DNA from: Harmonia axyridis
Lineage: Eukaryota; Arthropoda; Insecta; Coleoptera; Coccinellidae
Reading direction: 5' to 3'
DNA: 64,000 bases
Assembly (NCBI RefSeq): GCF_914767665.1
Contig: NC_059503.1
Span: forward strand, 13,826,001-13,890,000
Shown: in pieces, positions 1-11,370 of the stretch
Layout of the letters: every line of letters begins with the position of its first letter
How positions within the stretch are numbered: position 1 is the stretch's first letter
The notes under the pieces: generated by a model
What the model was told of the DNA's origin: nothing
The model's database searches: none
What the model saw: only the letters and a program-made list of their open reading frames with translations
Program-made: the position numbers and the translations under genes

Positions 1-172
1 ATGTTTAATCGAGAATAACTTTATGATGCAGACACAAATCGACTAATATTTCGATGGCGTTATGTTTACAAATACCTAAGCTTATTGTATGACATCTACG
101 ATTTATTATTAGTTATTTCGACTACCACTTTCCGCTCCAGCCATCTATTGCAAAACGGCGGAAGCAAAGTTT
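1..172 (-). mobile_element. mariner 5' end, cut by the window edge
   Basis: Read on the minus strand, this is the 5' terminal repeat (AACTTTGCTTCCGCCGTTTT, 169-150) and untranslated leader of a mariner. It matches the leader at 50733-50900 almost word for word. The leader runs to the window edge just before the expected transposase ATG, so any coding part lies to the left of the window. A TA-rich run follows at 179-191. Confidence 0.85.
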
Positions 173-191
173 AACTCTATATATATATATC

Positions 192-3100
192 ACCTTGGAA
201 GGGAAAATGTGGACGAATTAAATCGAATTTTCTAGAAAAAATGTGTTTATACAGATTAAGCCCGATATTTAGTGAGCGATGTGACTGCTCTTTCCTCACG
301 TCACTTTATATGGCTAGGTTGATATAGATTGCCTCCCATCCAACAATTTGTCTGATTGTAAAAATTTGATCGAAACAGGAATAAGTCCGATGTTATTCGA
401 CCTGTCAATAGATGTCGAGCCGTCAGGATTTCAAGTCCTGATTTGGTCACAACATGAGGAACTGACCGAATGTCCTTTATTGGCGAGGCGCACCGTCGAT
501 TTAGTAGGATATTATTAATCTTTAAATATGGAGATTATATAATTGTTGGAGATCTGAGAACTTGAATGTGTAGGCTCACTAGAGATTGGACGATTACGGA
601 CCAGTCTTCCGTGATGGAGGACCGTCGAGAATTAACAATTGTTTCGTTGATAGGAATATTCTTAATCCGGCAGAATATGGAATTGAAGAATTAGTCATTG
701 TTGTTTTGTGAACAGAAATGATTGAATTTTTATGATTATATTATTGGTTTATGTGTGGTTGTGGTTGGGATTGCTGAATTCAAATTAGTTGTCAATGTTA
801 TGACATTCTGTTGAGTGTTACGGTTTCTTCCTATAAATTGGTTTTCGATCTCTGAAAGTTAGAGTTTATTTTCAAATATTTTGAACAATAGGAGGTTTTT
901 TGAGAGATTTCCAAAATATGGTAACCACAGTCTAACCCATAGTGTTTGATTTTATTTGATGGTGTGCTCTCGACTTCTTGTTAATATTTTCATTGAAATA
1001 TGTTTATAGAAATTGATCTTGATTTGTAAATTTATTTGGATACTGGCTACTGTATTATATTTTGTTTATTTAGAAGTCACTTAAATCATAGATGTAGGCC
1101 AGCTGAACTGCAGAATATTTCTGACAAAATAGTTTGCGTTTTTTTCATTATAAATGTATTTTGATGGTTTTGTTGTCCGGGTAGGTGTTGCTGTTACAAT
1201 AGAAGTTGTATAATTTATGAATATTTATGAGAGAAAAGTAATTCACATCCATCTCAATACAAATACATAAATACCATGCGTTTGTCACTGACTGTTCAGT
1301 TAGTCCATATTGTTTCTATGGTAGGTAACACTTCACTCAATAATTCAGGAGCCTAACCAGTAAAAACACATTTTTTTTTTAAATTCAACATTAGAACAAA
1401 ATTCTTTCCCTGGGGTACCTTTCAACAGTTTCAACCGTTGTTGTCGATGGAGCAGATTCTGATTATCATTTATCAAGGCATTACCTCTTTGTACAATATT
1501 CTTCCTATCAAATCTTTTGTCAATACACGAAACTCGTGTTTATCTATTTTTCAAACAACAACAAATGTAGCGTCAGTCAATTTCGACACTCACCTTTCGA
1601 AGCTTGTTATCAACTAACGAGAAAAAGATGGTTTTCATATGTATATGTCACTGGCGGTGGTATTGAAAAATGGGTGAATAATAAGTATTAAACATTTCCT
1701 CATTACATCCTAAAATTACATGGTATCAAAGTACAAAAATCTCAAGTATAATACTAAGAACGATCTGTTAATTTGGGATAGGATCTTCCTGCTCAACACC
1801 TAGTAGTGAAAAAATTTTAATGAACTGAATTTATGGATCATCCAGTTTGTTGCAATGATGTCGTCAGTGGCTGCTGCCTAGTCGTATTTGATCTTATTCG
1901 AGAAGAATACTGCCAATAAGCCTGCCAGCATATCTTATACCAATAAAAGGAAACAGGAACAATGAACGTCCACGATATATTTATTATGATTTTGATTCCG
2001 CTTTGTATTGTAATATAAGTAACTGCAGGCATCTGTTATAAATCGCAGTTAATAAAAATAGCATTCCACCATCCGTAGATATTTATTCTGTTGGAAAAGT
2101 TGATTTATCTAACTGCTAACGAACATTTCGCTCTCGTCGTTTTCGATGAGTACCGAGAAAATATAAAAATGCAGTAGCCGAGTGGTAAGTGAATGACAAT
2201 CCATGTCATTTGATCTATTAACAACAGGTAGGTAGCATTTCTCAGTTCTTGCAACTCCTGGAAGTCCATATGTGGACACTGTTCGTTCAGTGTAGACTGC
2301 TTGGCTCTGCACTGTGAGAGTTCACCTTGCCCATTATAGAGAATAAAGAGGATTCTACAAGAGATGCGGCTTGCATAGTCAAACAGCCTCTACTTTATGG
2401 GCAACGGCTTGTGAGAACTTACCATCTTGCGCAAAAAACAATCCCCATCAGGCCATTACGCATTCGAAAGAATAAGTGAGCATAAGTTTATGGTCGCATT
2501 GAAACTGGGATAAGTTTGCAATTCAAAATAATTCATTATCGCTACGATATGCTAAGCGTGTGAGTTTGATCGAATGTTATATCCGAACTATTGAAATTGG
2601 TCTTGTCCTGAATACTCTCTATGTTACCGATTTGAATATCATGCCTATGAAAATTACTATTCTTCTACAAGAGAAGAAGGGCAATAGCATTTTTTCAATG
2701 GTATGATTGAGGTTTCTTTTGTTGAGAATTTCCATATTGTCTTTAATTTCTTTGTCACTCAATCGATTTTTAAACACAGAGAAAATCATTTAGTGACGTC
2801 ATGAGCCTGATATTTAGACTTTCGAATATATTTTTGACACTTGAGCCAAGCATGAAATTCAACCGAACTTTTGTCAATGAGATGTCAAAACGCAGGTCGA
2901 GCAAGCCCATTTTTTTCATCTCTTTGGAGTGACACAAATAAGGAAAGAAAATTGTAGATACTCATAACTCAAACTAAATAACCATACCAAATTTCTTCAA
3001 TATGAAAACAGAACATAAATTGTCGAAGGATAAGAATTGTAGAAGTTGAGGCTGTCACAAGGATTTGCCAACACACAGATCGACAGATGATAATGAAACT

Positions 3101-4972
3101 AGAGTTGACTTTTATCTGAAATATTGAAAAATTTTGAATCGCAGGGTTGACATTTTTTTCATATCGAGAGTGAAAACAGATGTTGCTTCTACCATCAGAA
3201 TACTAGGAAGTTTTGTAATATTATACAGAATGTCGTATCTCTAAATCTTATATAAATAATATTTCTCAGCAATACCTATTCGTTTTCCAAATTTTCTGTA
3301 TTTTACGTTAAAATTAGTTCAATTCTTTCAATAGCTATGAGAATTCGTTCATTTATGTCAAATTTTTTCTTCGTATTTCGAGAACTTTCAAGAAAATTTT
3401 GCTGATTTGAGATGTTTTTGAATGATAAAATTTTCAATAATTGGACTCTCGTGAAGAAAATGACGGAATAAACCACTTTTCTTGCTAACTCGTTGATCTG
3501 ACAGTCGGTATGACTATGTATAAATAAGAAATAAATTTTCTGGATACGTGATAAACGATTTGCTTTTTTCAAGTTGTATCCCAAACTTTCTTATTTTATA
3601 AAAATTAAGTTAGGAAAAGGAATCAATTTGAAGAAAGATATTACATTTTACAAGAATAGAGATTATTTATTCAAGGTGTTATTCATTCAATTATTTCAAT
3701 TCCATTTTCTTTTCTTTCTATCTTGCAGTACCTATGTTGGCAGTTTAGCTTTACGCCTAAATTATCTACAACTTCGATATCTCACGGTGTATTATTGGTT
3801 GCATATGTTGAATCTCTGAAGGTATCGATTTAGCCATTCTTTCATAAACTTGGCATTATTTCTGTTACCTTTTTTCTCAATAATTAATTCATTAATTCAA
3901 TTTATTTGAATGGTTAGGGGGATACGAAGAGCGGAAAATTTTTTCCTCCTCGAATCAAAAATTGATGGGTCCGAGTGATTTTCATTTTGAAGCCGGAAAA
4001 TCGAGGTGTTGTTTTGTTGGACCACACTGTGTCACTGTATATTGATATATGAGTTAATAGGTTAGCTCAAATTTCCCGATTGTATTTTAAATATGCATTT
4101 TACGGTGTCTATTACCATTTAAATAAATCTAATTAATGAATTAATGATACCTATATTGATTTATAAGTTTTGATATCCAAAAATTCAATTTCTATCATAT
4201 TTGAATGTTGGTCATCACTTTGGTCCACAGCATTTTGTTGACTGCTGTCCTGAATATTTGTGAGGACTCAGAGAGAGAGTGCCTTAGAGACCGTTTTCTT
4301 CCTGTTTTGTCTTGTTTTCAGTTGAATTAGCTTGCATTTTTTATTATGTATTACATGTCATGTTGTAGATATGAAAATAATTTTTTTTAAATTTTTTGAA
4401 TCACATATTTCTACAAATGCAATCGATTGACATTTGAGTCCATTGTCGTAAAATATATATTATTATCTGAAGATATCACACTCAAATGCACAAACTGTAA
4501 TTATATGTAGATGTACTGTTCACAACGTCACAGTTCGCAAAATTTGATTCACAATACATCGACCTCGTTTCTTATCAACCTGAAACATAACACTATCATG
4601 GTGGTTTATTAGGTACCAAATTGAGTCATCATAAAAGTATAATTTATAAGGGTGCTTGGAGTAGGTAATGGCTTGCGAATGTAGAAGTCGTTATATAGGT
4701 ACGCTATACGGGTATGTTAATGATTATTGAAATTTTTTGTTATATCTACTCGTATTTTCAGTATAGGTACTAATAAAATGAAATATGCAATATTAATAAG
4801 TTCGAATAATTAAATAATCAAAATTCGAATTCGATTACAGGGCCTTCTGTGACCAATCGTGAAAAATTGTTCGTACTTGTACTTTTTGCCGTAAAATACG
4901 AATCTGCAATGAAGAACAGGAGTTCCCATCTAAAATTCCAATGTTGACCTCCTCATCCCAAAAGGATGTAGA
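192..4972. other. AT-rich intergenic stretch, no gene seen
   Basis: No open frame here has good codon use, splice context or a recognisable motif. A weak tRNA-like A-box (TAGCCGAGTGGTAAG) sits near 2176 without a matching B-box. Confidence 0.5.
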
Positions 4973-5436
4973 AATACGCTCTATTAGTAATGACGTCACA
5001 CACGTCCATTTTAGTTCTCCTGTCAGTGTTCGGAATCCAAACAAACAAATTGTCCTTCAAATTAGTACGTTGTCGTTGAAGAAATTGGCTTATTTTGATA
5101 AATAAGATTATTTAAGGAACGATTTTATTATTAATTCATAGACGGAAGGCACGAGATTAATGCCAGTAAGTTCCAACTTGAAGTTCAACTAATAAACACG
5201 GCTTTTTACAAAATCTGGGGAATGATACAGGATTCAAACTTACTGGTATTAACCTCGTTCCTTCTGTCTATCAATTAATACTGAAATCCTTCCTCAAATA
5301 CTCTTATTTATGAAAATAAGCCAATTCCTTCAACGACACCGTACTAATTTGAATGAAAATTTATTTGTTTGGATTCCGAACACTGACAGGAGAACCAAAA
5401 ATGGCGGTGTGTGACGTCACACTGATAGAGCGTATT
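4973..5436. repeat. Foldback element, arms of about 205 bp
   Basis: The left arm (4973-5186) and right arm (about 5231-5436) are imperfect reverse complements around a spacer of about 45 bp. Shared words include the GACGTCACAC block, CTCCTGTCAGTGTTCGGAAT and GGCTTATTTT. No open frame is conserved. It is best described as a non-autonomous foldback or long-TIR MITE. Confidence 0.8.
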
Positions 5437-8400
5437 GGAAAAGGTTGTAGCATAAATGGACATGAAAAACCGTTATCTTTTTGTTTCAAATATTTTCACA
5501 TAAGATAATTCCTTTCCGAAATTTAACTGATTCAACTTCACCCAGTATTTCTCGAAAATCTAGTAATGAAAAATAATTTTTTTCTATCCAAATTGAAGAC
5601 TATCACAGCACATGTGAACCGGGCCTAAGGATCTATTTCGGAAATGAAAATATGTATAGAACAAACTCCACTTATTTTCCATTTTCTCTCTCCGGAAATA
5701 TACATATACCCTCTACGTGAATTTTATTATTGACAGCAATTCCAAAAACCCTTCGACAACATTGTCATTGAGTGAAAATATTATACCTAAAGTAGGAAAA
5801 TTCATTCTTCGTTTACCCTCAATCAGCTCTATAAACATATGAACATCAATTATATTGATTGGATGATCTAAGAATTAGCCTTCTGTCAATTTGTTGGAAT
5901 AAATTGTTTCGGTAATTCACAATTGCGTGTCACATTAGAGGATGAAATATCGAATTTTCTCAACCATATGGGTAATTTCTCGCTCTAAAATTCCATAAAC
6001 AAATTCACTTCATCGAATTCTTTATCCAATTTGAATCTTTTTCGTGTGCTAGCTGCTATTGCGGAGGAGTTCCTGCTGAATTTTTTAGGACGATTACCGT
6101 CAACTGTCATTAACGTCAGACCAGCACGAAATTGATGGGAATCAGACACACCGTAAATAATGGAAAAATTTCCAACCCGGACATTCGAAAGCACTGAATG
6201 CAAACATTGTAAAATGCGCAGGAACCCTTTTCTGTTAGAATGCTATGATCGGTAGAAAGGACAACAGTCAATTATAATATATTATCAACATATACCAGTA
6301 GTCCTTCACGCTTAGGGTACATTAGTTGTAACTTGTTGAAAAGGCTTGTATTTATTGTGCATTGATGAATTCGGATTCCAAAACAATTGTGAAATATGGA
6401 ATGATATGATTCCAGGTAAGTTTGTTAGAATCATTTCGGTAAAGATGATATTTTCCATATTTTTGTTAAAAAACGTGAATAACGTAATTTTTGGAATATG
6501 ATATTTCGAATTATTGAAGTTAACACGCTTCAAAATTCAAATAGAAGCCTTTATAGCTTTCGCGCCAATGAAATTAATTTTCAAAATTTGATCATTTCAT
6601 TCGAGTTCAAGATTAAAAATTTACAATAGATTTTCGCAATATATTTGAAGCAATTACTTCCTGAAATTTGAAGCAAGGTACGGACAAGTGGGGTGAACGG
6701 TATATTTTTTTCATTTACTTTTAACGTCATAATTTTATGAGATAAAGTTTAGTTTATCATAGCCTAATATATTTTATGCCTCCAAACATATGATCTTTAT
6801 CTTCATCATCACCTTTGTGGTTCAGTTTGGCCGAGTCTGTTGATATTCCATTTTTTTATTTATTCTTTGCTTTACTAATACTTTTTTTATCTTTTTAATC
6901 ATTCTTTAGTTTCATAACTTCAATTTTTGATAATATATGACATAGTTTTCAGAACTGACAACATTAGAGCAGAAACTTTTTCTCAAATAATAATCTAGTT
7001 TTAAATTGTTTTCTAGAGCTTTTTTTTTTGTTCTCCGCTGCATATGCCGGAAGAGGTCCTAAAATAATTTTGTTTAGACAAGTTCATATATTTCGGTTAT
7101 GAATATTTAACGTAAGCGTGAATAAGGGAATTGACCCAAATTTCTTGAATGTTCTTTATTCTTCTGCCAAGCTTTCGGAATATTTTATTCCATCATCAGG
7201 GCTACTACAAAAGTTACAATTACCATGAATGACCATAATACCAATACAAAAAGTTATGAATATTTTCATTTTTTCATGCTTATAAATGAGCGTTAGAATG
7301 AATTTTCTGTACGAGTATTATACATTATTTCCTCTGATTCACTGAATTCTTATTGAAATTATTAGAATATTCACATAAATATCGTTTATTGATCTTTACA
7401 TTGAAAAATGTTGGTTTGCAGAACTGTTTTCTGTACAACAAAGAAAAGTTGAAGATAAATCCGTGGCAGGAGAGTACCTACATATAATAATGAAATATAA
7501 CCATGAAATCAATTGCGGGACGGAGATATTCTCGCACGATGATGTTCTTAAAGGTATGGCAGAATGAACAGATATGCCACAGAATTAAAGAAATCTCATA
7601 ATCCCTACTTCTTGGAACATCTCCATAAATTTAGCGGTATTTTGAGAACCTTTAATCATGGAATATACAGCATTATGTTGAAAACAATAGTTTTTCACTC
7701 AAAGGCTACAACTAGTATTCCAAAACTTCTTTTTGAGTTAATCTTCACAACGTCATATTTATCTTATGATTCTGGCGTGCAAGTATAGAAGTTGTTGTAA
7801 TGATAGGATATTGAAATATATACAGAGTAACCGAGTCGAAATTAATTTTTAATTCAAGAATATTTTCTTGATTTTTTTTTCATAATGTTCCATCATTTCT
7901 GGTAGAAATATTTTATTTCATTCTCTTTTTTTCTCATTTATTTCAATTTCCTAATTCCTACTCATTCGAGTTGAAAAGTTACCTAGAAATAGGAAGGTTC
8001 TTATAAATCTGGAATATTAAATCCCTCTCTAAATAAATTAAACGAATTATTATTCTTGATAAATACATTTTACAGAATAATTAATATGTAATTGAAATTA
8101 TTGTCAAAATCATATTGAACACGTCTCAAAATAAATCCATTGAAGATCAAATCAGAAGTACCTTAAAATGTTTCACAGAAAACTTCTGAACTTAGACCTA
8201 GGAAAATTGTAGCTAAAAAACAATTGATTTAATGTAATTGGTTTTCATTAGATTCTCACTCCACGTGTATGATCAAAAAAATCCAAACGTAAATTTTTTA
8301 CTATAATGATCTGAAAATCAATAGAAACGCAGCCTACAAAACTGTCGCTCAGAATAAAGTTTCATGTTGATATTCTGCATTGAATGGAAAACGCTATCTC

Positions 8401-8888
8401 TGGTTCTATCAATCGATTCGTCCAGAACGTCTACATAGAAAATGAATTAGTGACCGAGCCGGTGGATATTGTTTAATCGATATCGGTAAAGGTCTGAAGA
8501 GAAAAGGGCAATAAGAATCGATTTATAATCATTTGGCTCACCTGTGGAGTTTAAATTTTGTATAAGCTGATTAAGTGGTTCTCCAATTCATTTTCATCGA
8601 AATATTCTAGGTTTTTTCGAATCTTCATGAGATAGAAAGGAAATAATACTGATCAACAAAAGCTATGAAGTCTACTACTCAAGACTGAGAAAATTTTAGT
8701 ATAGCATAGGTTAAGAGTAGCTTTAGCTAATTTTCGCCTTTTCATGGCAAATGTATGTACATTTTTTGAATAAAGTCGATTTATTATTTACTATTATCAT
8801 TATTATAACTTGAATTTCGACGCTCACTCATTCGACGCGACACTTAAATATAAGAAGAAGGTTTTTTCATGTAAACAATTTTTGTTAC
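5437..8888. other. AT-rich intergenic stretch, no gene seen
   Basis: Only short chance frames are present. I see no motif, RNA gene or clear repeat. Confidence 0.5.
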
Positions 8889-8889
8889 T

Positions 8890-9960
8890 TGAATATTGTA
8901 GTCGTTTTTTGTTTTTTAAATTTTACAACCAACCAGCTGTTCGAGAAGATCCAAAGTCGATGTTTAGTTGTTGTTAAAATGCCTAGAGCACGTGTACGCG
9001 GAATTTATCGCCAGCTTAGTGAATTTGAAAGAGGTCGAATTATTGGTCTACGGAAGGCGGGGTTGTCATTTCGAGAAATCGCTAACCGTACAAACAGAAA
9101 TCCAACTAGTGTTATGAGATGTTGTTAAGCGTGGTTTCATAATGCCCAAAATCGAAAAAGAGTAGTCACCGGACGTCGAAGAGCACAAATGAAGTTCAAG
9201 ATCGATGTCTAAGACTCGATTTTTGGCTGATGAGTGGTTAGGAGAACAAGGCCATCCTGTAACTGCCCGAACGGTTTACCGCCGGACAAGATCTTTTGGA
9301 TTGCAGTATTATCGAGCCCATCTTGTGTTACCTCCGACGGTTGAGCATCGCCGGCAACGATTACAGGTACAGAGAACGTCAACATTGAAATGTGGAATGA
9401 CATCAGGTCGTCTTTTCTGATGAATCTCGATTTTCCTTGGGTGCAAATGATGACCGAAGAAGGGTTAGACGACGTCAGGGAGAAAGATGTGAACCTCAGT
9501 TCGATGTTGAGCTTCATGTACTCCGGACAGTAGGCGTTATGTTATGGGGTGCTATTGCACATGCAAGTAGGTCACATTTAGTCTTTATTGGAGGTAACAT
9601 GACAGCGCTGCGTTACCTTTAAGAATTAGTGGAGCCATATGTTCTACCTTACCTTACCTTATGTTACCAGAGATAGTTCACACTTTTCTGAAGTGTGAAT
9701 CCATGTGAATCTTTTGCCATGGCCGCCCAGATCCCTTGATCTTTCGCCCATAGAGCATGTTTGGAACATCATGGGTAGAAGGCTTGGAAATTTACCCCTG
9801 TCCCACGGAGTTTCGCGCCTCTGAGACATGAAGTACAGGTAGCTTTAGATAGTATCTCTCAAGAAGAAATAGACTATCTTATTACATCAATGCCGAGACG
9901 TGTTTGGGAGTGTATAGATAATCGCGGTGGACAAACAATTTATCAACAAATTTATTGAAA
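8890..9960 (+). pseudogene. Tc1-like transposase, broken
   Basis: This is a near full-length but inactive transposase of the Tc1 type, the enzyme that cuts and pastes its own element. The start is at 8979 (MPRARVRGIYRQLSEFERGR, a helix-turn-helix of the paired-like class ending in PTSVMRCC). An in-frame TAA at 9126 follows directly. Later pieces in shifted frames keep QGHPVTARTVYRR, the VEHRRQRLQ segment, FSDESRF-like bases near 9415-9432, VGVMLWGAIAHASRS and, near 9720-9780, the WPPRSLDLSPIEHVWN-like C-terminal motif. The tail RVWECIDNRGGQT ends near 9940. The stretch holding the middle catalytic aspartate appears deleted between about 9660 and 9700. No terminal repeats could be set with confidence. 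Confidence 0.85.
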
Positions 9961-10166
9961 AAAATTTTAAACCCTTCGTTTATTTCTCAAAATTTCAATC
10001 ATTTACTCCTTGCTATACTATCTATGTTTTACCAAAAATTCAAACCGCTCTTTCTGGGGATATTTTGTCAGTTAGTAAAGTTGGGTATTTTCACGGAAAT
10101 AAAACATTGTTCTGGTAAAAAACACCAAACATAAAAGATTGCTTCTGATTGTAATTTCAGCAGACT

Positions 10167-10380
10167 ATGGGCTGTAACGCATCGAAAAACGTGACTGTTG
10201 AGCATTTGGATGGAGGAGAGAATGGTGACGTTCCTCAAAAAACCACCACGGAGTCCAATGGAAGCGCTGACCGAAGGCAATCAATCCCAATGAGCCCAAA
10301 AGATATTCCTCCCATAGAAAGTGAAGAACCACCAGAAGATATGCTCGAAACACCTGTAGTAAATAATATGCAGAAAAAAG
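10167..10380 (+). CDS. Stathmin-domain protein, exon 1 (N-myristoylation motif)
   Basis: First coding exon of a 170-residue protein (exons 10167-10380, 10498-10664, 11142-11273; 513 nt in frame). The start MGCNASKN carries Gly2 and Cys3, a classic myristoylation plus palmitoylation signal, so membrane attachment is likely. The rest of residues 1-71 is acidic, Ser/Pro-rich and probably disordered. An acceptor (TTTCAG) six bases before the ATG implies an upstream untranslated exon. The exon ends AAAAAG|GTAAAC in phase 1. The layout resembles vertebrate STMND1 (stathmin domain-containing 1), which also starts MGC; assignment is by motif, not by search. Confidence 0.85.
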
Positions 10381-10497
10381 GTAAACAGAATTGGTATGGT
10401 CTTGTTCCTTATAATGAATTCAAAATCATCTGATTCGACTTCAATTATCGATAAATTACGATGATATTCCTTGACTGAACTCTGAATTTTTTTTAAG

Positions 10498-10664
10498 ATA
10501 GTGGTTTGGCCTTCGAACTTGCTTTCGAGGAGGATAATGAGGAAAGTATTATAAAGAAGCACCCACCTAAACGCTTCCAGTTAATAGAAAGCCAACAAAC
10601 AAGTCCTGTCACTCTAGAGAAACTGCAGGAAAAGCTCGAAGAAGCTGAACTCAGAAGGCAGCAG
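10498..10664 (+). CDS. Stathmin-domain protein, exon 2 (stathmin-like domain)
   Basis: Residues 72-127. It opens with DSGLAFELAF, the counterpart of the SGQAFEL motif of stathmins, and ends in LEKLQEKLEEAELRRQQ, the counterpart of the LEEIQKKLEAAEERRKS helix. In stathmins these bind and cap alpha/beta tubulin. The acceptor is TTTTAAG|AT; only this choice keeps phase with exon 1, and the nearer ATAG breaks the frame. The exon ends in phase 0 before GTTAAG. Confidence 0.85.
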
Positions 10665-11141
10665 GTTAAGAAATATGTTTTTTTTTAACAAACCTGCATC
10701 ATAATCCTTGTTCAAAATTCAGATAAAATTGACCAAATCATTTCGAACATGTCTACGTATAGGGTATACGTACCTTAAAGCGATGTTGCAAAGAGAATTA
10801 TTCAAATTACCGCATCATACAATATCAACACGTATCGTTGCCAATACTGTATAATATAATATATACCTACCTATTTTTCATATCGAGGATATGAAATAAT
10901 ACTTTAGCCACCGAGAAAAAAATACATTTTCGAAGCCTATTCAAGATGATATCGAGGATTTCACAATTTGTGAAATATTTTGTGTTCGAAGTAGTGCTCT
11001 CCATCCTAGTTGAAAGTTATTGACGGTTCTTCTACTGAAAGTTTAGTAACTGAAAATCCTCTAAGATAATTCTTGAATCCATTCTTCAATTGCATACTCG
11101 TATATAGGTACCTATATCAAAATGAATCTAAATCTTTTCAG

Positions 11142-11273
11142 ATTTTATCACAACGTGTGCAATCTGCCAAGCAGAGGAATGCTGTAAGGAAACAACCTTC
11201 AGAAGTTTCCATGAACGAAGACGCTGATCATTCAAACGATGCTCCTGTTGACGCTGAGAACAATCATCAGTGA
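11142..11273 (+). CDS. Stathmin-domain protein, exon 3 and stop
   Basis: Residues 128-170, ILSQRVQSAKQRNAVRKQP followed by an acidic tail and TGA. The stathmin helix continues only about 15 residues, so the long second tubulin-binding helix of classical stathmins is missing. The protein may therefore contact tubulin differently from stathmin itself. Acceptor CTTTTCAG at 11134-11141. Confidence 0.8.
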   Translation: MLSQRVQSAKQRNAVRKQPSEVSMNEDADHSNDAPVDAENNHQ

Positions 11274-11364
11274 TAAATAAAATGAAATTATTATTTACGC
11301 AACAGTGAAATTTTCTTCAAGTTGTTTTTCGCACAAAATTTCCATTTATTTGGTGTGATATACA

Positions 11365-11370
11365 AATAAA
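11365..11370 (+). terminator. Poly(A) signal of the stathmin-type gene
   Basis: AATAAA lies 92 nt after the stop. A second AATAAA at 11276 almost touches the stop and is less likely to be used. Confidence 0.6.

Noticed and set aside
9209..9517. 102-residue minus-strand frame
   Set aside because: Antisense shadow of the Tc1-like transposase.
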